NCBI RefSeq assembly: GCF_001641335.1
Contig: NZ_LVEM01000001.1
Location: forward strand, 1,834,580-1,898,579
Origin: Bradyrhizobium stylosanthis
Lineage (GTDB): Bacteria > Pseudomonadota > Alphaproteobacteria > Rhizobiales > Xanthobacteraceae
Direction: 5' to 3'
Length of the DNA: 64,000 bases
This document shows, in pieces, positions 53,065-61,914 of the stretch. The notes below the pieces were generated by a model that ran no database searches, was not told where the DNA came from, and worked only from the letters and a program-made list of their open reading frames with translations. The position numbers and the translations under genes are program-made. The stretch's first letter is position 1. The number at the start of each line of letters is the position of its first letter.

Positions 53065-54198
53065 ATGCAACTGCACCATGGGATTTTCCTTCTGAGCCAC
53101 GCTCGGAACACGACTGCCCGTGTTCTGCTTGCGCTCGCGTTGACCTCGTGGCCGTCTGCACCGAACGCACAGGATGAAGTAAAGCTAAGCGATGCTCAGG
53201 CGCGCAATCTCGGCGTGCGCGTGGTCCATCCGGTCGCGAGCCGAACCGATCTCACGCTGCCCTATCCCGTTCAAATCGTGATCCCCACGCAGCAATTGTG
53301 GGTCGTCAGCGCGCCGGTCGCCGGCATGGTCGCCAATCTCCTGGTTGGGCGCGGTGACCGTGTCTCGGCCGGCCAACCTCTGGTCACCCTGGAGAGTCCA
53401 AGCTTCGTCTCGCAGCAGCGCGACTATTTGCACGCGATCGCGCAGGAGCTTCTCACCGGCCAGCAGCTCAAGCGGAACGTCGATCTGTTCGAGGGCAAGG
53501 CCGTGCCGCAGCGCGTGCTGGAGGCCAGCCAGGCCGAAGCGCGACAGGCTGCTCTCGTGGTCGCCGAACGGCGACAGATGCTGCATCTGAGCGGGATGTC
53601 GGACGAGGCAATTTCCCGGCTGGCCCAGGAAGCTGCGATCAGCGCGACGCTCACGGTCAATGCGCCGCAAACCGCATCAGTGGTCGACATCACGGTATCG
53701 CCGGGGCAGCGGCTCGAACAATCCGCACCGCTCGTCAAGCTCGCGCGGCTCTCGCCGCTATGGGCCGAAATCGCGGTTCCCGCGGACAATATCCGGGTGA
53801 TCCGGACCGGTGCGAAAGTGGAGATCGAAGGCTATTCCACGCCCGGCAAGGTCGTGCTGGTTTCCGAGACGATCGACCCTGCCACCCAGACCATTCTGGT
53901 TCGCGCGGAAGTCCCCAACGACGGCGGGCTGCATCCCGGCCAGACGGCGGCTGCCCGCATCGGCTTTCTTTCCGCCGGCGAAAGCGCCTGGGAGATTCCC
54001 TACAGCGGGCTGGTACGGCGGGGCGAGCAAACCTCGGTCTTCGTCGCCGTCGACGGCGGCTTCCGGCTGGTACCGGTCAAGCTCCTCGCCGAGGATCAGG
54101 ACCACGTCGTCGTGTCGGGTCCCATCACAGACCAGGACGATATCGCGATTGGCGGCATCTCGGCGCTTCGCGGCATTCTCTCCGGACTGGGGCAGTAG
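53065..54198 (+). CDS. RND efflux periplasmic adaptor (membrane-fusion) protein
   Basis: A 377-residue adaptor that links an inner-membrane RND pump to an outer-membrane channel. After a leader (VLLALALTSWPSAPNA) come the lipoyl half QLWVVSAPVAGMVANLLVGRGDRVSAGQPLVTLESP, a helical hairpin (SFVSQQRDYLHAIAQELLTGQQL through ASQAEARQAALVVAERRQ), the second lipoyl half ASVVDITVSPGQRLEQSAPLVKLARLSPLWAEI, and the beta-barrel and membrane-proximal domains. The layout fits CzcB/CusB-like adaptors for metal pumps. The stop is directly followed by the pump gene with no gap. No outer-membrane channel gene is present nearby. Confidence 0.9.
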   Translation: MQLHHGIFLLSHARNTTARVLLALALTSWPSAPNAQDEVKLSDAQARNLGVRVVHPVASRTDLTLPYPVQIVIPTQQLWVVSAPVAGMVANLLVGRGDRVSAGQPLVTLESPSFVSQQRDYLHAIAQELLTGQQLKRNVDLFEGKAVPQRVLEASQAEARQAALVVAERRQMLHLSGMSDEAISRLAQEAAISATLTVNAPQTASVVDITVSPGQRLEQSAPLVKLARLSPLWAEIAVPADNIRVIRTGAKVEIEGYSTPGKVVLVSETIDPATQTILVRAEVPNDGGLHPGQTAAARIGFLSAGESAWEIPYSGLVRRGEQTSVFVAVDGGFRLVPVKLLAEDQDHVVVSGPITDQDDIAIGGISALRGILSGLGQ

Positions 54199-57100
54199 AT
54201 GCTCCGGCGCCTGGTTGCGTTCGCGTTGTCGCAGCGACCGTTCGTCATGCTGGGCGTGTTGCTGGTGATCGGCGCTGGCGCCGTTCTCCTGCCGAGCCTG
54301 CCGATCGACGCGTTTCCCGACGTCTCGCCGATTCAGGTGAAGATCATCATGAAGGCGCCGGGCCTCACTCCCGAAGAGGTCGAGCAGCGCATCACGGTCC
54401 CCGTCGAGCTCGAGCTGCTTGGATTGCCAAACAAGAAGGTGCTTCGTTCGACCACCAAGTACGCCTTGGCCGATATCACCGTGGATTTCGAAGACGGCAC
54501 CGACATCTACTGGGCACGTAACCAGGTCTCGGAGCGACTATCGAATATCTCGCGTGATTTCCCCGACGGGGTGAGCGGCGGTCTTGCGCCGATCACAAGC
54601 CCTCTCGGCGAAATGTTCATGTTCACGATCGACAGTCCCGAGCTTTCGCTCGCAGAGCGCCGTACCCTCCTCGATTGGGTGATCCGTCCTGCCCTGCGCA
54701 CGGTCGCCGGCGTTGCGGACGTCAATGCGCTCGGCGGTTACGTACGCGCCTTCGAGATCGTGCCGCGCAACGATGCACTTGCCGCCCGCGGTATTTCCTA
54801 CGACCTGTTTCGCCGGGCTATCGAAGCCAACAGCCGCAATGACGGCGCCGGACGGGTGAACCAGGGCGAGGACAGCGCCCTGGTTCGGATCGAAGGCAGC
54901 ATCCGTTCGATCGAGGACATCAAGGCCATCGTCATCGATACCCGCGAGGGCGTGCCGATCCTGGTCAACGACGTGGCGAGCGTCAAAGTCGGTACGCTGA
55001 CGCGCTATGGTGCAGTGACGTCGGACGGCCACGGCGAAACCGTCGAGGGGCTCGTGCTCGGCTTGCGCGGCGCGAATGCGGGCCAGCTCGTCCGCGACGT
55101 GCGGGCTCGGCTTGCCGAACTGCAATCCTCGCTGCCCAAGAGCGTTTCGATCAACGTGTTCTATGACCGCAGCCGCCTGGTCAATCGCGCCGTCGGTACC
55201 GTGGTGCGAGCGCTCGGTGAGGCCAGCGTCCTCGTCATCGTTCTTCTCCTGCTCTTCCTCGGCAACTGGCGCGCCTCGCTGGTGATTGCGCTCAGCCTGC
55301 CGCTCGCCATCGTCATCGCACTGATCGTCATGCGCGTCGTGGGGATGTCGGCCAACCTCATGAGCCTCGGTGGACTTGCGATCGCCATCGGCATGCTGAT
55401 CGACGCACTGGTTGTCGTGGTCGAGAACATCGTCGGCAACCTGAGCAAGCACGAATCGAGCCAGGCGCTTCCGCCGATCCATCTGGTGTATCGTTCGGTT
55501 TGCGAAGTCCTGGAGCCGGTCGCCTCGGGCGTCCTCATCATCATCATCGTGTTCGTCCCGCTGCTGACGCTGCAGGGGCTGGAAGGCAAGCTGTTCATCC
55601 CCGTCGCGCTGGCAATCATTTTCGCGCTGGCCGGCTCTCTGCTGCTCGCGCTCACGGTGATCCCGGTCGCAACGTCCTACGTGCTCGCGTCTGCGTCCCA
55701 TCGCGAGCCGCTGCTGGTTCGCGCGGCACAACGGGTCTATGCGCCTGCACTGGACTGGGCCCTCAACAACGAGCGCAAGGTGATGGCTGCGGCACTCATC
55801 GGCCTGCTCGCCGCGGGCTTCGCCTATACGAAGCTCGGCAAGACGTTCATGCCTACCATGGACGAAGGCGATGTCATCGTCAGCGTCGAGACGCTTCCGT
55901 CCGTCAACCTCGACGAGTCGCTTGCCATGAATGCAAGGCTCCAGGCGGCGCTCCTGGCCGTGCCTGATATCGCCGGCATCGTCGCGCGCACCGGATCGGA
56001 CGAACTCGGCCTCGACCCCATGGGGCCCAACCAGACCGACACGTTCCTCGTGCTCAAGCCGGCCTCTGAGAGACAGACGGATAATCGCGAGGCGCTGCTG
56101 CAGAATCTGCGCGAGGTCCTGGCCGGTTTTCCCGGTATCTCGCTCAGCTTCACCCAACCCATCGACATGCGCGTGCAGGAGATGATCAGCGGCGTTCGCG
56201 GCGACGTCGCCGTCAAGATTTTCGGCCCCGACATCGCCAAGCTGAACGAAACCGCCGCGAGGCTGTCGGCCATCCTCTCGAGCATCGATGGGGCCGAGGA
56301 CGTCTACACCACGCTCAACGAAGGCGCGCAATACTACACGGTGGCCGTCAACCGGATGGAGGCTGGCCGCCTCGGCCTGACGGTGGACTCCATCGCCAGC
56401 TCGCTCCGCACCCAGATCGAGGGCCGAACGATCGGGACCGCCCTCGAGGCAGGACGCCGCACGCCGATTCTCGTCCGGGGCAGCAACACGACACGCGAGG
56501 CGCCGACGCTTCTGGCGAGCCTGCCGCTGACCCTCGCTTCCGGACAGCACGTTGCGTTGTCGCAGGTCGCCCGGATCCAGCGCGTGGATGGCCCGGTGAA
56601 GATCGACCGCGAAGACGGCGCACGAATGAGCGTGGTGCGCGCCAACGTCCGGGGGCGCGACATGGTCGGCTTCGTCGAAGCGGCCCGCCAGAAAGTCATC
56701 GCCGGCCTCCCGCTTCCCGAAGGCTACCGTCTGACCTGGGGCGGGCAGTTCGAGAACCAGCAACGTGCCGCCACGCGCCTGTCCGTCGTGGTGCCCGTTG
56801 CGATCGGCCTGATCTTCGTGCTGCTCTTCACCACGTTCGGCGCCATCCGGCAGGCCTTGCTGGTGCTCGTCAACATTCCCTTCGCCCTGATCGGGGGCGT
56901 CTTCGCGCTGGTCCTGACTGGTGAGTATCTGTCGGTGCCGGCGTCGGTCGGATTCATCGCGCTGCTGGGCATCGCCGTCCTCAACGGCGTCGTCCTGGTC
57001 TCTTACTTCAACCAGCTCCGGGCCCATGGCCTGAGCCAGGATCAGATCGTCGTCGAAGGCGCCATGCGCAGGCTTCGGCCGGTGCTGATGACCGCGAGTA

Positions 57101-57273
57101 TCACCGCCCTGGGCCTGATCCCGCTGCTGTTCGCCTCGGGCCCCGGGTCCGAAGTTCAGCGCCCCCTCGCCGTCGTCGTGATCGGAGGGCTCGTGTCCTC
57201 CACCGTGCTCACCCTGATTCTCCTGCCGATCCTGTATCGCCGCTATGGCGGACCGCCGAAGGGAGCCAAATGA
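54199..57273 (+). CDS. Heavy-metal RND efflux pump (CusA/CzcA family)
   Basis: A 1024-residue inner-membrane RND transporter of the HME group, expelling metal cations using the proton gradient. The start LSQRPFVMLGVLLVIGAGAVLLPSLPIDAFPDVSP, the DITVDFEDGTDIYWARNQVSERL block and TSPLGEMFMFTID are family hallmarks. Membrane segment 4 reads SLGGLAIAIGMLIDALVVVVEN, with Asp 402 and Glu 409 conserved but without the second Asp (DFG) of CzcA, so it is closer to the CusA/HME3-5 (monovalent-metal) subgroup than to the Co/Zn/Cd type. It lies between the adaptor gene and a DUF3240 gene that overlaps its stop by 4 bases. The metal specificity is inferred only. Confidence 0.93.
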   Translation: MLRRLVAFALSQRPFVMLGVLLVIGAGAVLLPSLPIDAFPDVSPIQVKIIMKAPGLTPEEVEQRITVPVELELLGLPNKKVLRSTTKYALADITVDFEDGTDIYWARNQVSERLSNISRDFPDGVSGGLAPITSPLGEMFMFTIDSPELSLAERRTLLDWVIRPALRTVAGVADVNALGGYVRAFEIVPRNDALAARGISYDLFRRAIEANSRNDGAGRVNQGEDSALVRIEGSIRSIEDIKAIVIDTREGVPILVNDVASVKVGTLTRYGAVTSDGHGETVEGLVLGLRGANAGQLVRDVRARLAELQSSLPKSVSINVFYDRSRLVNRAVGTVVRALGEASVLVIVLLLLFLGNWRASLVIALSLPLAIVIALIVMRVVGMSANLMSLGGLAIAIGMLIDALVVVVENIVGNLSKHESSQALPPIHLVYRSVCEVLEPVASGVLIIIIVFVPLLTLQGLEGKLFIPVALAIIFALAGSLLLALTVIPVATSYVLASASHREPLLVRAAQRVYAPALDWALNNERKVMAAALIGLLAAGFAYTKLGKTFMPTMDEGDVIVSVETLPSVNLDESLAMNARLQAALLAVPDIAGIVARTGSDELGLDPMGPNQTDTFLVLKPASERQTDNREALLQNLREVLAGFPGISLSFTQPIDMRVQEMISGVRGDVAVKIFGPDIAKLNETAARLSAILSSIDGAEDVYTTLNEGAQYYTVAVNRMEAGRLGLTVDSIASSLRTQIEGRTIGTALEAGRRTPILVRGSNTTREAPTLLASLPLTLASGQHVALSQVARIQRVDGPVKIDREDGARMSVVRANVRGRDMVGFVEAARQKVIAGLPLPEGYRLTWGGQFENQQRAATRLSVVVPVAIGLIFVLLFTTFGAIRQALLVLVNIPFALIGGVFALVLTGEYLSVPASVGFIALLGIAVLNGVVLVSYFNQLRAHGLSQDQIVVEGAMRRLRPVLMTASITALGLIPLLFASGPGSEVQRPLAVVVIGGLVSSTVLTLILLPILYRRYGGPPKGAK

Positions 57274-57581
57274 TCGAGCAGCCGGTCTGCCTCACGCTCA
57301 TCGTGCCGCGCCAGCTCCGCGACGAGGTATTCGATTATCTCGCCGAGCGGGCCGACCTGATTTCGGGATTCTCGGCGTCGGCCGGTACCGGTCACGGCGC
57401 CGACGTCCGATTGCACACGGCCGCCGAGCGCGTGAAGGGTCATGCCGACCAGGCCATCGTGCAGGTTATCCTGACGGGAAGCGATGCCGGCCGCTTGCTT
57501 GAAGGTCTGCGGGTCTCGTTCGCCGGCACCAGGCTCGTCTATTGGACGACGCCGGTTACGGAATTCGGCAGGATCGATTGA
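57270..57581 (+). CDS. DUF3240 family protein
   Basis: A 103-residue cytosolic protein of the DUF3240 family, seen repeatedly next to CzcA/CusA-type efflux genes and thought to be PII-like in fold. The start overlaps the pump stop (ATGA), so translational coupling is likely. Sequence: LTLIVPRQLRDEVFDYLAERADLISGFSASAGTGHGADVRLHTAAERVKGHADQAIVQVILTG, a ferredoxin-like alternation of strand and helix. It could act as a regulator of the pump. The stop is 2 bases from the stop of the convergent TerC gene. Confidence 0.85.
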   Translation: MIEQPVCLTLIVPRQLRDEVFDYLAERADLISGFSASAGTGHGADVRLHTAAERVKGHADQAIVQVILTGSDAGRLLEGLRVSFAGTRLVYWTTPVTEFGRID

Positions 57582-57583
57582 TC

Positions 57584-58444
57584 CTATTCCGCCGAGGCCT
57601 TGGCGTGATGCTCGGAGGACTCGAGCGCGGCCGCGCTCAGGCTGCGCCGGCGCCAGATGGTGCCGACGACCAGCACCACGACGACACCGAGCGCCGCGCA
57701 GAGATATTCGCCGCCCGAGCCGCCATGGCCGAACTGCAGCGGGATGTGCAGGCCTGACAGCATCTTGTCCAGGGAGACGCCGAGCGGGCCGTCGAACAGC
57801 GTGTGCAGCCTGGGCGCGACGCCGGGATCGGTCGCGATCACTTCGCCCGCGATCCAGCCGAGCAGCGCCGCACCGGCCCACACCAGCACCGGCAGCTTGG
57901 CGAGCAGCGCCATGATCAGCGCCGCACCGGCAACGATCAAGGGAACGCTGATGGCGAGGCCGAGGATCAGCAGCGGCACGCTGCCATTGGCGGCGGCGGC
58001 CACCGCAATGACGTTGTCGAGGCTCATGACGATGTCGGCGACGACGACGATCTGCACCGCCTGCCACAGATGCGAGGCGGACTCGACGTCGTCCTCGTTC
58101 TCGTTTTCCGGCACCAGCAGCTTGGCCGCGATCACGATCAGCGCGAGACCGCCGACGAGCTTCAGATACGGCAGCTCCATCAGGCTCGCGACGATGCCGG
58201 TGAAGATGATCCGCAGCAGCACGGCTGCGCCGGCGCCGAAGATCATGCCCCACAGCCGATGCCGCGGCTTGAGGCCGCGGCAGGCGAGCGCAATCACCAG
58301 CGCGTTGTCGCCGGAGAGGAGGATGTTGATCCAGATGATCTTGCCGACCGCGATCCAGAAGGTCGGCTCGGCCATCTCATTGCGGAACTGGGTGAAGAAT
58401 GCCCCGATCGTAGCGGGATCGAAGATCTGCCAGAGCCAGTTCAC
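57584..58444 (-). CDS. TerC family integral membrane protein
   Basis: A 286-residue inner-membrane protein of the TerC family, whose members export Mn2+ or other metals or help metalate secreted proteins. Seven or more membrane segments are predicted. The two family repeats each hold the diagnostic acidic motif: WINILLSGDNALVIALAC and VVVADIVMSLDNVIAVAAA (SGDNA and SLDNV). A long loop, ENENEDDVESAS, separates the two halves. It is convergent with the metal-efflux operon and 44 bp downstream of ndk. The proximity to a metal RND pump makes a role in metal homeostasis plausible. Confidence 0.9.
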   Translation of the reverse strand: MNWLWQIFDPATIGAFFTQFRNEMAEPTFWIAVGKIIWINILLSGDNALVIALACRGLKPRHRLWGMIFGAGAAVLLRIIFTGIVASLMELPYLKLVGGLALIVIAAKLLVPENENEDDVESASHLWQAVQIVVVADIVMSLDNVIAVAAAANGSVPLLILGLAISVPLIVAGAALIMALLAKLPVLVWAGAALLGWIAGEVIATDPGVAPRLHTLFDGPLGVSLDKMLSGLHIPLQFGHGGSGGEYLCAALGVVVVLVVGTIWRRRSLSAAALESSEHHAKASAE

Positions 58445-58488
58445 AATGAGTCCTTTCCCCCGTCGGTATTAACTGATCGGCTGACGGA

Positions 58489-58911
58489 TCAGCCGACGAT
58501 CTCGTTACCCGAGAAGAACTGCGCGATCTCGATCGCGGCGGTCTCCGGCGCATCCGAGCCGTGAGCCGAGTTCTCGCCGATCGACTTTGCGTAGAGCTTG
58601 CGGATGGTGCCCTCGGCCGCCTTGGACGGATCGGTCGCGCCCATCGCGTCGCGGTACTTGGCGATGGCGTTCTCGGCTTCCAGCACCTGGACCACGACCG
58701 GGCCCGAGGTCATGAACTCGACCAGTTCGCCGAAGAACGGGCGGGCCTTGTGGACCGCGTAGAAGGTCTCGGCCTGTTCCTTGGTCATGCGGATGCGCTT
58801 CTGCGCGACGATGCGCAGGCCCGCCTTCTCGATCACGGCGTTGACCGCACCGGTCAGGTTACGCGCGGTCGCGTCGGGCTTGATGATCGAGAAAGTGCGT
58901 TCGATGGCCAT
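58489..58911 (-). CDS. ndk: Nucleoside diphosphate kinase
   Basis: A 140-residue enzyme that balances NTP pools through a phospho-histidine. It has the complete family core: [18 protein letters not shown] at the start, the catalytic His in [19 protein letters not shown] (His near residue 117), [37 protein letters not shown] and [12 protein letters not shown]. The catalytic loop is [10 protein letters not shown] where most have N-x-V-HGSDS, a minor change. The length is normal. The start ATG 58911 gives [18 protein letters not shown], standard for alphaproteobacteria. TerC follows on the same strand. Confidence 0.97.
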   Translation of the reverse strand: MAIERTFSIIKPDATARNLTGAVNAVIEKAGLRIVAQKRIRMTKEQAETFYAVHKARPFFGELVEFMTSGPVVVQVLEAENAIAKYRDAMGATDPSKAAEGTIRKLYAKSIGENSAHGSDAPETAAIEIAQFFSGNEIVG

Positions 58912-59222
58912 AATCTTGTCCTTGGAAGAAAGCGGTGGTTCGGAGTTGCGGCGCTTATATCGGCGCCTACGCGCTACGGCAAGCGACCCCCGAAACGGCC
59001 CGCACAGGCGCTTCGCCGCAGGCCGGCCCGCCCTGCCCCGGCATGGATTACCGAGATTTCACCCAGATGAACCCAATCTGAAGGCCCCATTCAGCCTTTG
59101 GTTCAGCCTTGGCGGCGTAAGGTCGGGTCCATCGAAACCGAAGCCCGATCATCAGGCGGACCGTTTCGGCGGCCTTTCCATCGACGCGATAGCCCCGCGC
59201 CGGCAGTTTTGAGGAGATCACC

Positions 59223-59480
59223 ATGTTGAGGAAACTTTCGCTTGCCGCTGTCGCCGCGGTTGCGCTGGGTGCCGCGCTGGCCCCGACCTCGGCCTCCGCG
59301 CACTGGCATGGCGGCGGTTGGGGCTGGCACGGTGGTGGCGGCTGGCACGGCGGCGGCTACCGCTGGGGCGGACCGCGCTTCTACGCCCCCGTCGCCTACG
59401 GTTATGGCGGCTGCTACGTGCGCCGGCTGGTCCCGACCCCCTGGGGACCCCGCTGGCGGCTGATCAACCGCTGCTACTGA
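59223..59480 (+). CDS. Small secreted Gly/His/Trp-rich protein, 85 aa
   Basis: A signal peptide (MLRKLSLAAVAAVALGAALAPTSASA) is followed by a tract of WHGGGWGWHGGGGWHGGGYRWGG type, then an aromatic-basic tail with two Cys (GGCYVRRLVPTPWGPRWRLINRCY). The His/Gly/Trp repeats could bind metal or form an extended, sticky coat. The C-terminal GxCYVRRxVxTPxGxRWRxINRCY motif recurs in small secreted proteins of Bradyrhizobium and relatives, whose function is unknown. AGGAG is located 6-10 bases before the ATG. A strong hairpin terminator lies 55 bp downstream. Confidence 0.85.
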   Translation: MLRKLSLAAVAAVALGAALAPTSASAHWHGGGWGWHGGGGWHGGGYRWGGPRFYAPVAYGYGGCYVRRLVPTPWGPRWRLINRCY

Positions 59481-59535
59481 GCCCGACAGCACATTTCCAA
59501 GGGTACCTATGCCCCCCAAAGGTACCTTCCAAGCG

Positions 59536-59565
59536 AAGCCCCGGCGTTCCCCTGCGCCGGGGCTT
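59536..59565 (+). terminator. Rho-independent terminator after the Gly/His-rich protein gene
   Basis: AAGCCCCGGCG (59536-59546) and CGCCGGGGCTT (59555-59565) form a perfect 11-bp stem with an 8-base loop, followed by TGTCTTT. Confidence 0.85.
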
Positions 59566-59570
59566 TGTCT

Positions 59571-59598
59571 TTGGGCGGAAGCGGCCATTTCATACAAT
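59571..59598 (+). promoter_or_regulatory. Candidate promoter for the 59-aa gene and ABC-F gene
   Basis: TTGGGC (59571-59576), 16-base spacer, TACAAT (59593-59598) resembles a sigma-70 promoter with a good -10. It would start a leader of about 90 bases before ATG 59698. Confidence 0.5.
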
Positions 59599-59660
59599 TT
59601 TTACTAGAATGCCGGGCGTTCCCCACGGTCAGCGAAACCATTTTGGGGGGCAAAGACTTG

Positions 59661-59692
59661 GTACCGTGTCTTTACTTTGAGAACACGGAACC
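59661..59692 (+). promoter_or_regulatory. Leader hairpin next to the start of the 59-aa gene
   Basis: GGTACCGTGT and ACACGGAACC are inverted arms with one mismatch over a loop of about 13 bases, ending six bases before ATG 59698. It may block the ribosome or serve as an operator. Confidence 0.4.
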
Positions 59693-59697
59693 CAGCG

Positions 59698-59877
59698 ATG
59701 GCCGGCCTTTTTGCCAATGACAGCGAACAGATCGACCGGCGCACGAGCCGCTCCATCTGCGATGCCGTGGGCGAACGGCTGCAGCAGAGCCTCCGCCCCG
59801 AATCCCGCCTCCCGACCCATCTGGAATCTCTCCTGAACGAGCTCAGGAAGCGCGATCGGGATGGCGATGCGCACTGA
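59698..59877 (+). CDS. Small conserved hypothetical protein, 59 aa
   Basis: A short soluble protein: MAGLFANDSEQIDRRTSRSI followed by CDAVGERLQQSLRPESRLPT and a charged tail HLESLLNELRKRDRDGDAH. It predicts two amphipathic helices with an RLP turn. It resembles small proteins seen in Bradyrhizobium genomes. It lies 54 bp upstream of the ABC-F gene and shares its strand, so it could be co-transcribed or act as a leader peptide. A promoter-like TTGGGC/TACAAT pair and a hairpin precede it. No strong ribosome site is visible. The function is unknown. Confidence 0.65.
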   Translation: MAGLFANDSEQIDRRTSRSICDAVGERLQQSLRPESRLPTHLESLLNELRKRDRDGDAH

Positions 59878-59931
59878 CTGAGGCACACAAAAACGGGTTG
59901 CGTTCGAGGCGCCTTGCGGTGACAAGGCCGC

Positions 59932-61791
59932 ATGCTGTCCATTACCGACCTCTCCATCCGCCTCGCCGGACGCCTTCTCATTGACCAGAGTTCCGTGCAG
60001 ATCACGCCGGGCTCGCGCGTCGGCATGGTCGGACGCAACGGCACCGGCAAATCGACCCTGTTCAAGGTGATCCGGGGCGAGCTGGCGGCTGAGCATGGAA
60101 CGGTGACCCTGCCGCCGCGCTGGCGCGTCGGCAGCCTCGCGCAGGAAGCCCCGAACGGCCCCGAAAGCCTGATCTCGGTCGTGCTCAAGGCCGACCTCGA
60201 GCGCGACGCATTGCTTCACGAAGCGGAGAGCGCGACCGATCCGCATCGCATCGCCGAGATCCAGACCCGGCTGGTCGACATCGACGCGCATTCGGCGCCC
60301 GCGCGCGCGGCGGCGATTCTCTCCGGCCTCGGCTTCTCCGCAGCGGATCAGCTGCGCCCCTGCGCCGAGTTCTCCGGCGGCTGGCGCATGCGCGTCGCGC
60401 TGGCTGCGACGCTGTTCGCAGCCCCCGACCTTCTGCTGCTCGACGAGCCCACCAACTATCTCGACCTCGAAGGCACGCTGTGGCTGGAGGATCATCTCGC
60501 GCATTATCCGCGCACGGTGATCGTGATCAGCCACGACCGCGACCTCCTGGAAAGCTCGGTCGATCAGATCCTGCACCTCGAGCGCGGCAAGCTCACGCTC
60601 TATAAGGGCAGCTATTCCTCCTTCGAGGAGCAGCGCGCCGCGCGCGAGCTGCTCGATGCCAAGGCGGTCAAGCGGCAGGAAGCCGAACGCGCCCGCTTGC
60701 AGGCCTTCGTCGACCGCTTCAAGGCCAAGGCTTCGAAGGCGCGGCAGGCACAATCACGTGTGAAGATGCTGGAGCGGCTGAAACCGATTACCGCGCTGGT
60801 CACCGAGGACGTGCGCGAGATCAGCTTTCCCGCGCCCGAAAAGATCCTGTCGCCGCCGATCATCGCGGTCGACAACGCCGCCGTCGGCTACGATCCGGCA
60901 ACCCCGGTGCTCGGCCGTGTCACGCTTCGCATCGACAACGACGACCGCATCGCGCTGCTCGGCGCCAACGGCAATGGCAAGTCCACGCTGGTCAAGCTGC
61001 TGGCCGGACGCCTCGCGCCCTTCTCCGGCAAGGTGACGCGCGCGGACAAGCTGTCGATCGCCTATTTCGCGCAGCACCAGCTCGACGAACTGAACGAGGA
61101 TGCCTCGGCCTACGACCATGTCCGCAAGCTGATGGGCGATGCGCCTGAAGCAAAGGTACGGGCGCGCGCCGGCGCGATCGGCTTCTCCGGCAAGGCCGCC
61201 GACACCAAGGTCGGAAAACTGTCGGGCGGCGAAAAGGCGCGCCTCCTGCTGGGGCTTGCGACCTTCTTCGGCCCCAACATGATCATCCTGGACGAGCCGA
61301 CCAACCATCTCGACATCGACAGCCGCGCCGCGCTTGCGGAGGCGATCAACGAATTCCCCGGCGCCGTCATCATGGTCTCGCACGACCGCTATCTGATCGA
61401 GGCCTGCGCCGATCGGCTCTGGATCGTCGCCGACCGCACCGTCACCAATTACGACGGCGACCTCGACGAGTATCGCCGCCTGGTGCTGTCCACGCGCAAC
61501 GCCGAAGCGCCGCGCGAGCGAAGTGCGCCAAGCGAAAAACCGCAGCGCCCGAAGTCCGACAACCGCGGCTCGCTCAGGAAGCGCATCGCCGAAGCCGAGG
61601 CCGAGATCGCCCGCGTCACCGACATCATCGCCAAGATCGATACCGCGCTCGCCCTGCCCGACATTTTTGCCCGCGATCCCAAGCAAGCCGCGCAACTGTC
61701 AAAGGCCCGCGCCAATGCCGCCGACGCGCTGACGCGCGCAGAGGAGCAATGGCTGGAGGCGAGCACGCAGTTCGACGAGGCGGCGGGTTAG
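59932..61791 (+). CDS. ABC-F family ATP-binding protein
   Basis: A 619-residue cytosolic twin ATPase of the ABC-F group, which acts on the ribosome and lacks a membrane partner. First domain: Walker A GMVGRNGTGKSTLF, signature FSGGWRMRVALA, Walker B LLLLDEPTNYLDLE. Second domain: GANGNGKSTLVK, LSGGEKARLLLG, MIILDEPTNHLDID. Between them is the P-site tRNA interaction motif linker with helix LLDAKAVKRQEAERARLQAFVDRFKAKASKARQAQSRVKMLERL. The C-terminal coiled coil (SLRKRIAEAEAEIARVTDIIAKIDTAL) resembles Uup or YheS. Translation quality control or rescue of stalled ribosomes is most likely; antibiotic resistance is not implied. The ATG is 54 bp after the small gene. Confidence 0.93.
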   Translation: MLSITDLSIRLAGRLLIDQSSVQITPGSRVGMVGRNGTGKSTLFKVIRGELAAEHGTVTLPPRWRVGSLAQEAPNGPESLISVVLKADLERDALLHEAESATDPHRIAEIQTRLVDIDAHSAPARAAAILSGLGFSAADQLRPCAEFSGGWRMRVALAATLFAAPDLLLLDEPTNYLDLEGTLWLEDHLAHYPRTVIVISHDRDLLESSVDQILHLERGKLTLYKGSYSSFEEQRAARELLDAKAVKRQEAERARLQAFVDRFKAKASKARQAQSRVKMLERLKPITALVTEDVREISFPAPEKILSPPIIAVDNAAVGYDPATPVLGRVTLRIDNDDRIALLGANGNGKSTLVKLLAGRLAPFSGKVTRADKLSIAYFAQHQLDELNEDASAYDHVRKLMGDAPEAKVRARAGAIGFSGKAADTKVGKLSGGEKARLLLGLATFFGPNMIILDEPTNHLDIDSRAALAEAINEFPGAVIMVSHDRYLIEACADRLWIVADRTVTNYDGDLDEYRRLVLSTRNAEAPRERSAPSEKPQRPKSDNRGSLRKRIAEAEAEIARVTDIIAKIDTALALPDIFARDPKQAAQLSKARANAADALTRAEEQWLEASTQFDEAAG

Positions 61792-61890
61792 TTCTGGGGC
61801 CGAGACGTCCATCAGAAACAACCCCACGCCTTGTACCGGTATTATATAACCATCTTCCATCATATGACGTTCTCTGATGTAAATCCCGTC

Positions 61891-61914
61891 CGTGACCGTT
61901 GCGCGACGGTCACG
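61891..61914 (-). terminator. Hairpin overlapping the exonuclease stop codon
   Basis: CGTGACCGT (61891-61899), loop TGCGCG, ACGGTCACG (61906-61914): perfect 9-bp arms that include the stop codon of the minus-strand gene. It could terminate that transcript or protect its 3' end. Confidence 0.5.

Larger units (their letters stand above)
59502..59665. repeat. 164-bp segment bounded by an inverted repeat
   Basis: GGTACC-TA-TGCCCCCCAA (59502-59519) and TTGGGGGGCA-AAGACTT-GGTACC (59643-59665) are bipartite inverted arms, with 10 and 6 perfectly paired bases. The segment encloses a terminator, a promoter and a further GGTACC copy. It may be a small insertion or a structural element; only two arms are seen. 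Confidence 0.4.
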
